DNA of 64,000 nt from an uncultured Bacteroidia bacterium (GTDB taxonomy: Bacteria > Bacteroidota > Bacteroidia > Bacteroidales > UBA932). The stretch covers positions 62,001 to 126,000 of the forward strand of contig CACXPG010000001.1 in assembly GCA_902769525.1 (NCBI GenBank). The letters are read 5' to 3'. Positions 54,426-62,720 of the stretch are shown here, piece after piece. A program made the position numbers and the translations under genes. A model generated the notes under the pieces. That model ran no database searches and was not told the DNA's origin. It was given only the letters and a program-made list of their open reading frames with translations. Within the stretch, counting starts at the first letter, position 1. Every line of letters begins with the position of its first letter.

Positions 54426-54458
54426 TAAAGTTATGATTTTTTTTTATTTATACAAAAT
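54426..54458 (-). promoter_or_regulatory. Promoter of the J-domain-like/TonB gene
   Basis: On the minus strand TTTG (54455-54458), 21 nt, then TAACTTTA (54426-54433), which differs from consensus only in the last base. Predicted leader of about 20 nt. It overlaps the end of mutS2. Confidence 0.55.
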
Positions 54459-56962
54459 CAACCAAGGGTTACAACGGTGATTCCGGCTCCACCCAGACGG
54501 ACATCTTCGTCTGCGCAACTTTTAACTGCCGGATTTGTCTTGAGCCATTTCCGGATCTCCTCCTTGAGGACTCCGGTGCCCTTGCCGTGGAGTATTCTCA
54601 CCGTTGAAGCACCCACAAGGGTTGCATCGTCGATAAATTTCGATACACTCATAAGGGCTTCCTCCAGCCTCTGGCCTCTTATGTCTATCTCGTCCTTGAA
54701 AGAAAGCTTGCGCTTTGAGATGCTCTCGTCTATGTTCACGCTGTAATTCCTCAGCGATGCTGCCGGTTTCGCTCCGGCCTGGCTCTGGAACTCCTTGTTG
54801 GAGATTACAGTCACGGAGTCTTTCTTCACGCGGCTGGTGATGTCTCCAACGGAGATGGTGACATTCTTGCCCTCGATCTTGATGACTTCCCCTATCAGGC
54901 CGCTGCCCTGTACCTTGACCTTGCAGCCCGGCTCAAGCTTGAGGACTTTCGGCTCTTCAGCTTTTGGCTGAGGCTGCTGCTTTTCTCTTCTGGCCTTTCT
55001 TTCTTCCCTTCTGGCCTGGCGTTCCTGGAGAGACTTCATCTTGGCCTCGATCTTCCTGTCCTGGTCGGTGTCCGGTTTGTTCTCTATCTTCTCTCCGGCA
55101 TCCTTGAGGGCCTGGCGGGCTTTCTTGGTGGCCTCCTTCTCCGCCTGGGCTTCCTTGATTTTCTTGATGGTGGACTCAACCTTCCTGTTGGCCTCGGCGA
55201 TGATCTGTCTCGCCTCCTCCTTGGCCTGCTCGATTATCTGCTTCTTGGTCTGGCGGATATCTGAAAGTTCCTTGGAATACTTCTCGGTGACACTCTCCAG
55301 AGTCTTGTCCGTATTGCGGATACGGGCCAGCTTATCTTCCAGTTTCCTGCGGTTTTTGGAAATCGTGCGGAGCTGTTTTTCAAGGTCTATGAAATCTTCT
55401 CCGGCCTTCTCCTCGGCTTTCTTGACGATATGCTCCGGAAGGCCCATCTTCCTTGCCAGGTCAAAGGCGAAGGAATTGCCCGGAACCCCTATCTCCAGCT
55501 TGTACAGAGGGGCGATGTTCACGCTGTCGAAGAGCATCGCGCCGTTGACAACACCCTTGCTTCCCTCTGCATAGACTTTCAGGTTTGTGTAATGGGTGGT
55601 AATAACTCCGTAGGTTCCCCTTTCCTCAAGCTCCTCGAGAATTGTCTGGGCGATAGCGCCCCCGGCCGCAGGCTCGGTTCCGCTTCCGAACTCGTCTATC
55701 AGGACCAGCGTACGGTCCGAAGCGGCCTTGAGCAGGTTCCTCATGTTCAAAAGATGGGAACTGTAGGTGGAAAGGTCGTTCTCCATGCTCTGCTGGTCGC
55801 CGATGTCTATCAAGATGTTGTCGAATACAGGAAATTCGCTCTTCTGGCTGCAGGAAGATGGCATTCCCCACTGGAACATATACTGAAGCATGCCTACGGT
55901 CTTCAGCGCCACGGACTTTCCGCCAGCGTTCGGACCGGAGATCACGAGTATATGCCTGTCGCGTGTAAGAGTCAGGTCTATCGGGACTATCTTCTTGCCT
56001 TCCCTCTGAAGAGCAGACTCCAGAAGCGGATGCCTTCCCTCGTAAATCCTCAGCGACCCGTCCTCCGAGACGACAGGTTTCCCCGCTCTCATCTGGTGGG
56101 CGCACTCAGCCTTGGAACGGATAAAATCCACCTCCCCGATAAACCTTGCGCCGTCCATCAGTTCCGGAATATAAGGGCGCAGAAAATCGGTGAACTCCAT
56201 AAGAATCCTGGCAACCTCCCTCTGGTGGTCGAACATCAGGCGGCGGATCTTGTTGTTGAGCTCCACCACTTCCATCGGCTCGATGAAAAAAGTCTTGCCG
56301 GAGGCGGAAGCGTCCTGGACAATGCCCGGAAGACTCCTCTTGCTGGTAGCGTTCACGGGTATGAGCATCTTGCCGTCACGGACGGAAATGGTAGCGTCCT
56401 CGTCCGTTATGTTGTCCGCCTTGGCCTTTTTAAGCAAAGACTCGATTCTCCGGCTGACAGAGGCCTGGGCCTGGCGAAGTTCGGAGGATATTCTGTGAAG
56501 TTCCGCAGAAGCGGTATCCTTTACAAATCCGTTCTTGTCCAGAATGTTGCCTATCTTGGTATTAACCGCCGGAAAATACTGGACCGGAAGAGCCAGGGCC
56601 TTCAGGAACGGATATTTCTCTTCCTTGGTTCCGCTCAGAAAAGAAGTCACGGCTCTGAGGTTCCCCATAAAATCGGCGAGCCGCTTCATGTTTTCAACGG
56701 AAATGGCGCTGCTTTCCTTTTTCAGGCCAGGGAGAAATCCCGTGCAGTCCGTAAAGCCCCCCTGCGGGAACTTGCTTTCCATCACGCTGATTTCCATCAT
56801 CTCCTCCACAAGCGAGAGCCGCCGGGAAATTTCCACAGCATCAGAGGAAACGGTTTCATCTTCTGCCCTTTGAGCGCCATAAGCCGTTGAGCAGCGGCCC
56901 TTGACTTTCTCCCTGACGAAGCTGAAGCCTATCTTGTGTTCCAGTTGTTGTGTATCTTGCAT
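54458..56962 (-). CDS. mutS2: MutS2 ATPase/nuclease
   Basis: Protein of 834 residues. No mismatch-binding domain, but the MutS core with clamp and lever helices, Walker A GPNAGGKS (about 341-348), Walker B LVLIDEFGSGTEP, a long charged coiled coil (about 520-690), and a C-terminal Smr nuclease domain with IDIRGQRLEEALM and ILHGKGTGVL. MutS2 suppresses homologous recombination and in some bacteria rescues collided ribosomes. It is 51 nt after the hisJ-like gene and probably cotranscribed. Confidence 0.95.
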   Translation of the reverse strand: MQDTQQLEHKIGFSFVREKVKGRCSTAYGAQRAEDETVSSDAVEISRRLSLVEEMMEISVMESKFPQGGFTDCTGFLPGLKKESSAISVENMKRLADFMGNLRAVTSFLSGTKEEKYPFLKALALPVQYFPAVNTKIGNILDKNGFVKDTASAELHRISSELRQAQASVSRRIESLLKKAKADNITDEDATISVRDGKMLIPVNATSKRSLPGIVQDASASGKTFFIEPMEVVELNNKIRRLMFDHQREVARILMEFTDFLRPYIPELMDGARFIGEVDFIRSKAECAHQMRAGKPVVSEDGSLRIYEGRHPLLESALQREGKKIVPIDLTLTRDRHILVISGPNAGGKSVALKTVGMLQYMFQWGMPSSCSQKSEFPVFDNILIDIGDQQSMENDLSTYSSHLLNMRNLLKAASDRTLVLIDEFGSGTEPAAGGAIAQTILEELEERGTYGVITTHYTNLKVYAEGSKGVVNGAMLFDSVNIAPLYKLEIGVPGNSFAFDLARKMGLPEHIVKKAEEKAGEDFIDLEKQLRTISKNRRKLEDKLARIRNTDKTLESVTEKYSKELSDIRQTKKQIIEQAKEEARQIIAEANRKVESTIKKIKEAQAEKEATKKARQALKDAGEKIENKPDTDQDRKIEAKMKSLQERQARREERKARREKQQPQPKAEEPKVLKLEPGCKVKVQGSGLIGEVIKIEGKNVTISVGDITSRVKKDSVTVISNKEFQSQAGAKPAASLRNYSVNIDESISKRKLSFKDEIDIRGQRLEEALMSVSKFIDDATLVGASTVRILHGKGTGVLKEEIRKWLKTNPAVKSCADEDVRLGGAGITVVTLG

Positions 56963-57013
56963 CTGACTGTCTTTTTCTGAATTAATATACCTGCCGGAGC
57001 GGGGTTTCTTTCA

Positions 57014-57832
57014 TTACGGGGTGTAAAGCACCGGTTTGCGCCTTTCGAAATACGTCAGGCGCGGAAAGCCGCATCTTTGGCAAACCTGGAAAAATTGCGG
57101 GAACTTGTCGCAGAGCCTTTCGCTCTCGTGCGAGTCCGACCCCAGCGTGATGAACTCCCCGCCCAGTTCCTTGAACCTGCGCAGTATCATCTCGTCCAGC
57201 ACCTGAAGGTGAGAGCCGTGCATGGCGTATGTCTTCGTGTTGATTTCAAGGGCCTTGCCGTCCTGGGCAAGCATTTTCAAAATAGAGTCCATCTCGTCCG
57301 GGAAATCGGCGTAGCGGATGTCTTTCACATCGTAAGGGGCATAGCGGGCAACATAGTCGAAATGTCCTATCACGTCATAGTCCCCGAACTGTTTCGCTGT
57401 AAGATAGACCAGCTCCAGCACCCTTGAATACGCCCTCCTGAAATCTTTCCCCTCATAGTAGTTGCCGTAATACGGGTCTTCCCCGTCCACAAAATGTATG
57501 GAAGCGATTATCTGGTCAAACTCGTGCCCCGAAATGTAATCTTTGCTGTGCTGGAGGCTCTCCCCTGGCTGAAGCCCTATCTCTATTCCCCTGAGCACCT
57601 TGCACTCTCCGCCCGGAAAGACTTCCCTCTCCGCCTGAGCTATGGCCTGCTGCTGAGCAGCTATGGAAAACTCGAACAGCCCGGGATTTCTCGGAGCGTC
57701 CAGGTCCAGATGGTCTGTCAAGGCGATGCCCGCCGCGCCCGTCTCCCTGGCGCGCTCAAGCAGCTCCCGCACAGTAGTCTTGCTGTCCGGAGAAAACTGG
57801 GAATGAGTGTGCGTATCGATAAATTTACCCAT
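57014..57832 (-). CDS. PHP-domain phosphatase, histidinol-phosphatase-like
   Basis: Protein of 272 residues of the HisJ type. PHP metal motifs are DTHTHSQFSPDS near the N-terminus, IALTDHLD, IIASIHFVDG, IGHFDYVARY and ITLGSDSHESE. HisJ enzymes dephosphorylate histidinol phosphate. No other his gene lies nearby, so another phosphoester substrate is possible. Confidence 0.88.
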   Translation of the reverse strand: MGKFIDTHTHSQFSPDSKTTVRELLERARETGAAGIALTDHLDLDAPRNPGLFEFSIAAQQQAIAQAEREVFPGGECKVLRGIEIGLQPGESLQHSKDYISGHEFDQIIASIHFVDGEDPYYGNYYEGKDFRRAYSRVLELVYLTAKQFGDYDVIGHFDYVARYAPYDVKDIRYADFPDEMDSILKMLAQDGKALEINTKTYAMHGSHLQVLDEMILRRFKELGGEFITLGSDSHESERLCDKFPQFFQVCQRCGFPRLTYFERRKPVLYTP

Positions 57833-57862
57833 ACAACAGAGAAGTTTTTACCTTCTGGCGTG

Positions 57863-57870
57863 CAAAAATA
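57863..57870 (-). promoter_or_regulatory. -7 box of the hisJ-like gene
   Basis: TATTTTTG on the minus strand, 30 nt before the ATG at 57832; probably drives mutS2 too. Confidence 0.55.
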
Positions 57871-57979
57871 CTCAATTAATCGCAACTTGCCGGCATACTC
57901 CAAAAAACAGCCAGAATTGATATCGGTAAAAAACATTGCATCCGGCCTGAAAGTCTGGGCCAAGAGCATCGCTTCAGTG

Positions 57980-58663
57980 ATGATAAAAAGAGAGTGCGTC
58001 TGCTGCTCGGGCCCGCTCCAGTCATTTGAAACCGACATCTGCACTAAATGCCTTTTAGACCTGCCGTCCTCCTTCACCTGGGCGGAGGAGGATTCGCCGG
58101 CAGACAAGGTGTTCTGGGGCAGGGTAAGGATAGAGAAAGTCACATCGCTCTTCCTGTATCAGGGACGGTACAGGAATCTGCTGTACTCCATAAAGTACAA
58201 GGGCAACATCCGGCTGGCTCTCAGGCTGGGAAAAATGCTGGGCAGAGCAATCGCCTCTCAGGATATAGACCTGATTGTCCCGGTGCCTCTCCACCCGAGA
58301 AAGAAAAGGAAGAGAGGATACAACCAGTCTGAAATTGTATGCCGGGGGATTGAGGCTTCTCTCAAGCAGACGGCACCCTCTGTCGCTACAGAAAACAGGC
58401 TGCTGGAAAGAAAGAGGTTCACCCGAACCCAAACCCAGAAAGACAGGATCGACAGGTGGAAGAACGTCCAGAACGCCTTCAATGTAAATTTCAAAAAGGC
58501 CGGGCAGATAAGACAGAGGTTCAGAGACAAGGGCAAGACACCTTCCCTGCTGCTTGTGGACGATGTCTTGACCACCGGGGCCACTCTGGATGCCTGCGCA
58601 AGCCTTCTGAAAGAGACTCTGGACTGCAGAATAAGCATAGCCACATTGGCATACGTTCCTTGA
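57980..58663 (+). CDS. ComF-family phosphoribosyltransferase-like protein
   Basis: Protein of 227 residues from the ATG at 57980; an in-frame TTG at 57917 would add 21 residues, and homology slightly upstream of the ATG makes that possible. It has the N-terminal zinc-finger-like cysteines CVCCSG and CTKC, the block VPVPLHPRKKRKRGYNQSE, and the PRPP-binding loop LLLVDDVLTTGATL. ComF helps take up single-stranded DNA in competent bacteria, but in Bacteroidota its role is not settled. Confidence 0.88.
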   Translation: MIKRECVCCSGPLQSFETDICTKCLLDLPSSFTWAEEDSPADKVFWGRVRIEKVTSLFLYQGRYRNLLYSIKYKGNIRLALRLGKMLGRAIASQDIDLIVPVPLHPRKKRKRGYNQSEIVCRGIEASLKQTAPSVATENRLLERKRFTRTQTQKDRIDRWKNVQNAFNVNFKKAGQIRQRFRDKGKTPSLLLVDDVLTTGATLDACASLLKETLDCRISIATLAYVP

Positions 58664-58680
58664 TTTTGAGCGGTTTTTAT

Positions 58681-58688
58681 TAGATTTG
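58681..58688 (+). promoter_or_regulatory. -7 box of cdaA
   Basis: TAGATTTG, 22 nt before the cdaA ATG at 58711 and just after the comF stop. Confidence 0.55.
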
Positions 58689-58710
58689 CACCCGGATAGA
58701 CAAGTTAGAT

Positions 58711-59496
58711 ATGCTGGATTTCATCAACCTGCACTGGATAGACATTCTCGACATACTTTTGGTAGGTCTGCTCATCTATCAGATTTACAAGCTGATACGA
58801 GGAACAACCGCTATGAGTATCTTCATCGGCATCATCATTCTGTATTTCATCTGGCTGGTTGTCAAGACCATCCACATGGAACTGCTGTCGGCGATTCTGG
58901 GGCAGATTCTGGGAGTGGGAGTGCTGGCGCTGATCATCATCTTCCAGCAGGAAATCCGAAGGTTCCTGATCCATCTGGGCAACAATCCTATACACCGCAA
59001 CGGCAACTTCCTTGCCCGCAAGCTCTTCGGAAGTTCAGGCTCAACCGTTCCGCTGGCCACGCTCGACGAGCTTACACAGGCAGTCAGGAAAATGGCCGAG
59101 ACTAAGACCGGAGCCCTTATCGTGATGCTTCACAAGACGCCTCTTGAGGGAATAATCGAAACCGGAGACAGGATAGACGCCATCGTCAACCGCAGGCTGA
59201 TAGAGAACCTGTTCTTCAAGAACTCTCCTCTTCACGACGGGGCGCTGATAATGTCAACTGAAAAGCTTATCGCCGCCAGATGCACCCTGCCGATTTCCGA
59301 CAGCCAGAACATTCCGGCTCAATACGGCATGAGGCACCGCGCCGCCGTGGGCGTTACAGAGCAGACGGATGCAGCCGCCATTGTGGTCTCCGAAGAAACC
59401 GGCGGCATTTCTTTCGTGAAAAACGGGGAAATAAAAACCATAAGCTCCATCACGGAGCTCAGGCTCGCTATTGAGGATTCTTATTCTGCTTCTTGA
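58711..59496 (+). CDS. cdaA: Diadenylate cyclase CdaA
   Basis: Protein of 261 residues with three N-terminal transmembrane helices (about 10-85) and a cytoplasmic DAC domain with the DGA motif in SPLHDGALIMS and the RHR motif in MRHRAAVGVTEQ. It joins two ATP to c-di-AMP, a second messenger for osmotic and wall control. The usual neighbour folP is not seen in the window. It overlaps the convergent small secreted-protein gene by 29 nt. Confidence 0.95.
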   Translation: MLDFINLHWIDILDILLVGLLIYQIYKLIRGTTAMSIFIGIIILYFIWLVVKTIHMELLSAILGQILGVGVLALIIIFQQEIRRFLIHLGNNPIHRNGNFLARKLFGSSGSTVPLATLDELTQAVRKMAETKTGALIVMLHKTPLEGIIETGDRIDAIVNRRLIENLFFKNSPLHDGALIMSTEKLIAARCTLPISDSQNIPAQYGMRHRAAVGVTEQTDAAAIVVSEETGGISFVKNGEIKTISSITELRLAIEDSYSAS

Positions 59497-59905
59497 GTTC
59501 GGACTTCAGGTACCACTTGCCGTCTTTGCCTTTCTTGTAGTCTTTTCCTTTGCCTATGAAGCGGAGGTACCCGATATACTGTTGCTCATCCAGCACCTTC
59601 TTCAGGGCATCCATAGTCTTCTTCTGCCACTGCTCATTTACATAGCGGTAGTTCTCCGGATCCTGCATTCCAGACTTCTGCAAATCGGTCAAAGCGTCTT
59701 TTACCCCAACGTAATTTGTTGTAAGTATGGAATCTACGTAAAATTCCTGAGCTTCGGTAAGGCCTAGTTTCCTGACCAAGTCTTTGGTGTGCTTTTCAGC
59801 AATCTCTTCTATGGAAGGCTCCTTGTCCTGGCTCTGGGCAAAACAGTTTGCCGCCGAGAAGACGAGCAGCAGGGCGGAGATGAGAAATATCTTTTTCATT
59901 GCCAT
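59468..59905 (-). CDS. Small secreted protein of unknown function
   Basis: Protein of 145 residues with a signal peptide (about 1-23, cleaved after CFA). The rest is helical and charged: EIAEKHTKDLVRKLGLTEAQ, DALKKVLDEQQYIGYLRFIG and a Lys-rich tail. This resembles Spy/CpxP-like periplasmic helical proteins in style (helix, LTEAQ, second helix), but I cannot name a family. Its last codons overlap cdaA in antisense. Confidence 0.7.
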   Translation of the reverse strand: MAMKKIFLISALLLVFSAANCFAQSQDKEPSIEEIAEKHTKDLVRKLGLTEAQEFYVDSILTTNYVGVKDALTDLQKSGMQDPENYRYVNEQWQKKTMDALKKVLDEQQYIGYLRFIGKGKDYKKGKDGKWYLKSELKKQNKNPQ

Positions 59906-59931
59906 TCTTTTTTTCTGAGTCTAAAATGCAT

Positions 59932-59939
59932 TATCTTTA
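59932..59939 (+). promoter_or_regulatory. -7-like box of the C69 peptidase gene
   Basis: TATCTTTA, one base from consensus, 42 nt before the ATG at 59982. Confidence 0.4.
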
Positions 59940-59981
59940 CAACAAAAGATGTTCCTTTCAGATAACAAAGTTATAAAATAT

Positions 59982-61694
59982 ATGAGAAACAGATTTCAAC
60001 TTATCGCGATAATGGCGGCTCTGCTGTCTTTCGCGTCCTGGCAGACAGCAATGTCCTGCACCAACATCATTGTCACCAAGGGTGCTTCCAAAGACGGAAG
60101 CGTTATGGTAACATACGCCGCAGACTCCCATACCCAATACGGAGAACTTTATCACCACAACGGGGGCGTGTGGCCGAAAGGCACAATGATCAAAGTCTAC
60201 GAATGGGATTCAGGACGTTACCTTATGGACATTCCTCAGGTTTCCCGCACCTATTCTACAATGGGCAACATGAACGAGTTCCAGCTCATAATCACCGAAA
60301 CCACTTTTGGAGGGCGTGAATCTCTTGTAGACACCACCGGCGGAATAGACTACGGTTCAATAATCTACCTGACTTTGCAGAGAGCCAGGACGGCCAGGGA
60401 AGCCATAAAAGTTATCGCTGAGTTCATGGAAACCTACGGTTACTGCTCTGAAGGAGAAAGCTTCTCCATAGCAGACAAGAACGAGGCCTGGATCATGGAA
60501 ATAGTGGGCAAGGGTGTAAAGAAAGGCAAGGACGGCAAGAACCTCAACAAGGGTGCAAACTGGGTGGCTGTCCGCATTCCGGACGGCTACATTTCCGGCC
60601 ACGCCAACTGCTCAAGAATCTCCACCTTCCCTCTCAACGATCCCGAGAACTGCCTCTATTCCAAAGACATAATAAAGTTCGCCAGGGAAAACGGCTATTA
60701 TGAAGGGCCGGACAACGAGTTCAGCTTCTGCGATGCCTACGCCCCTGCTTCATTCGGAACCCTGAGAGGATGCGAAACCAGAACCTGGAGTATATTCAAC
60801 ATACTTGGAGGAGGAAAGATCGGCGACAAGGACGCTTCCTACTATGTAGACTACGCTGCAGGAACCAACCCTTCCAACAAGATGCCTCTCTATATCAAGC
60901 CTGCCCATCCGCTGACAGTGAAGGATGTGGCAGACGCCATGAGAGACCACTTCGAGAACACTCCTTTCGATTTCCGTTACGACCTTGGCGCAGGCCCTTA
61001 CGAGAATCCTTACAGATGGAGGCCTATGTCTTTCATCTCCGACGGCAAGAAATACGAGTTCGAGAGATCCATCGCAACCCAGCAGACCGGATTCTGGCTG
61101 CTCGGCCAGGCCAGGGGATGGCTGCCTGACGTAATCGGAGGCATTATCTGGTTCGGTGTTGACGATACCGCCACCAGCTCTCTCACTCCTGTATATTCCA
61201 GCGGACTGGAATCTCCTCTGTGCTTCAGGGTAGGCAACGGAAGTATGGTCAGATATTCAGACTCTTCCGCATTCTGGCTGTTCAACAGAATCTCAAACTT
61301 CGCCTATACCCGCTACAAGGACATCGCTCCTGAAGTCCGTGCAGCCATAGACGAGCACGAGAACGGAGCCTTGAAGATCATTCCTGAAATAGACGCCAAC
61401 GCAAGCAGGATTCTCTCCGAGAGCGACGACCAGCAGAAGGTTAAGGCATATCTTACCGAATGGTCCAACAAGTTTGCCGACAGGATGTTCAAGAGGTTCA
61501 AGAAACTTGACGAATACCTGCTTGTCAAGTATATGGACGGCAATATCAAGAAGCAGAATCCGGACGGAAGCTTCAAGACCATCTACAACGAGGACAACGC
61601 CGTGATGCCTGACCAGCCTGGCTATCCGCAGAAATGGCTGGACGCCATCGGCAAGGAAATGACTCCGATCAATCCTGACGAAAAGACTTATTAA
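59982..61694 (+). CDS. Secreted peptidase C69 (dipeptidase, Ntn-hydrolase)
   Basis: Protein of 570 residues from the ATG at 59982. The signal peptide covers 1-25 and ends TAMS, directly followed by Cys26 of CTNIIVTKGASKDG, the expected N-terminal nucleophile of family C69. If signal peptidase cuts after Ser25, it frees the active Cys with no further processing. Conserved blocks include FSIADKNEAWIMEIVG and ANCSRISTFPL. It should hydrolyse dipeptides or amides in the periplasm. It ends before a terminator. Confidence 0.92.
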   Translation: MRNRFQLIAIMAALLSFASWQTAMSCTNIIVTKGASKDGSVMVTYAADSHTQYGELYHHNGGVWPKGTMIKVYEWDSGRYLMDIPQVSRTYSTMGNMNEFQLIITETTFGGRESLVDTTGGIDYGSIIYLTLQRARTAREAIKVIAEFMETYGYCSEGESFSIADKNEAWIMEIVGKGVKKGKDGKNLNKGANWVAVRIPDGYISGHANCSRISTFPLNDPENCLYSKDIIKFARENGYYEGPDNEFSFCDAYAPASFGTLRGCETRTWSIFNILGGGKIGDKDASYYVDYAAGTNPSNKMPLYIKPAHPLTVKDVADAMRDHFENTPFDFRYDLGAGPYENPYRWRPMSFISDGKKYEFERSIATQQTGFWLLGQARGWLPDVIGGIIWFGVDDTATSSLTPVYSSGLESPLCFRVGNGSMVRYSDSSAFWLFNRISNFAYTRYKDIAPEVRAAIDEHENGALKIIPEIDANASRILSESDDQQKVKAYLTEWSNKFADRMFKRFKKLDEYLLVKYMDGNIKKQNPDGSFKTIYNEDNAVMPDQPGYPQKWLDAIGKEMTPINPDEKTY

Positions 61695-61702
61695 AAAAAG
61701 AA

Positions 61703-61732
61703 ACAGCCGGTCGAAAGCCGGCTGTCTTTTTT
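61703..61732. terminator. Bidirectional terminator after the C69 gene
   Basis: Perfect stem ACAGCCGG / CCGGCTGT with loop TCGAAAG and a T-run after it; A-run on the left. It serves the C69 gene and the convergent DUF4465 gene. Confidence 0.88.
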
Positions 61733-61752
61733 CTTCCTGAGCGCAGAAGCTC

Positions 61753-62583
61753 TTACTTGATGTTTGCCTTGTTAGGCTTAACCTCGGTGCCCTTGTCAAT
61801 CCTTACAACGATGCAGTCAATGGCTACATAGGCAGGAGTGTTAAGTCCGTAAGCTCCCTTGTCTGTTCCGTCCATGTCTATCTTCAGAGAGTGGATTCTT
61901 CCGAGGCTGGACAGAGCAACCGGCTGCCACTTGTCCAAGACGAACTTTGAACCGTCCTGGTAGTTGGCAAGATAAACCTCAACCCTTCCCTTTTCGTTTC
62001 CGGCAGCGTCAAGACCGATGAACTTAACCTTGAACCAGCCGTCCTTGATAGGAACGCCGCTTCCCAGGTCGGTGGTCATCTGTGCGACAGCATAGCAGGT
62101 GTTGGTGATGTAGAGGCCATCGATGATTCTGGTGGTTGTGTCGGTGTCGGTGAAAGTCATCTGAGGAGCGTGGTTCCATCCGTTAGGGTCTGCCCATCCG
62201 AAAGAAACCAGGCAGTGCTCGGTGTTGTTATATCCAGGGAAATCCCTGAGGTTCTTGAAGTTTACAGCGAGCTGCTTCTTGTACCAGTTGGCTGCGTCAT
62301 CTGGCCTGAGTTCCTCGGCGGCGAAATTGCCGGCTGCAATTCCTCCGGAATAGAACTGGTCGTCTACAGGCTTTGAGCCAAGGCCGGTGTTCTTGTCGAG
62401 CCAGTAATAGCCCTTGCCGTAAAGGTTTTCTCCGTAAACGTCGCTGGCGTACATCTCAGGAGAGAGGTCGTCGAACATTGCCACTGCCTGATAGAAAGGA
62501 TACTCGTGGTTAGAGCTCTTGTTGCAGGAAACAGCAAGAGCCGCTCCAAACAACACTGTTGCAAAAAAGAATAGTTTTTTCAT
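61753..62583 (-). CDS. DUF4465 lipoprotein
   Basis: Protein of 276 residues from the ATG at 62583. Lipoprotein signal peptide with lipobox AVSC (Cys about 20), then a beta-rich domain matching DUF4465 (GIAAGNFAAEELRPDDAA, HCLVSFGWADPNGWNHAPQM, ITNTCYAVAQM, GWFKVKFIGLDAAGN). DUF4465 lipoproteins are often near surface uptake systems; here the divergent neighbour is feoAB, but no functional link is proved. Confidence 0.8.
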   Translation of the reverse strand: MKKLFFFATVLFGAALAVSCNKSSNHEYPFYQAVAMFDDLSPEMYASDVYGENLYGKGYYWLDKNTGLGSKPVDDQFYSGGIAAGNFAAEELRPDDAANWYKKQLAVNFKNLRDFPGYNNTEHCLVSFGWADPNGWNHAPQMTFTDTDTTTRIIDGLYITNTCYAVAQMTTDLGSGVPIKDGWFKVKFIGLDAAGNEKGRVEVYLANYQDGSKFVLDKWQPVALSSLGRIHSLKIDMDGTDKGAYGLNTPAYVAIDCIVVRIDKGTEVKPNKANIK

Positions 62584-62611
62584 ATCAATCAATTATTTGT
62601 ATTTCCTGATT

Positions 62612-62667
62612 CCGGGGCATATCCCCGCATCATAGATGCCGAACAAGCCCCCGACGTTGCAAATATA
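62612..62667 (-). promoter_or_regulatory. Promoter and hairpins in the DUF4465 leader
   Basis: The -7 box TATATTTG is at 62660-62667 on the minus strand, giving a leader of about 70 nt. The leader holds CGGGG-loop-CCCCG (62613-62627) and a second short stem GCATC/GATGC just upstream in the RNA (62627-62639), or an alternative GGCAT/ATGCC pairing across both. Confidence 0.5.
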
Positions 62668-62691
62668 ATGCATTTAATCAGATAAAAGTCT

Positions 62692-62699
62692 TACATTTG
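62692..62699 (+). promoter_or_regulatory. -7 box of feoAB
   Basis: TACATTTG, 21 nt before the ATG at 62721, divergent from the DUF4465 promoter. Confidence 0.6.
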
Positions 62700-62720
62700 C
62701 GCTCTGAAAATGTAGAGTCA

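Noticed and set aside
55430-56890. Long open frame of 486 codons on the plus strand
   Set aside because: It is fully antisense to mutS2, whose domains are clear; the frame has no recognisable domain, signal or promoter box.
57494-57979. N-terminal 162-codon extension of comF
   Set aside because: It lies antisense over the hisJ-like gene and has no homology; only the last 20 or so codons could belong to comF.
62709-62714. ATG before feoAB
   Set aside because: It is followed at once by TAG, so it is not the start; the frame begins at 62721.
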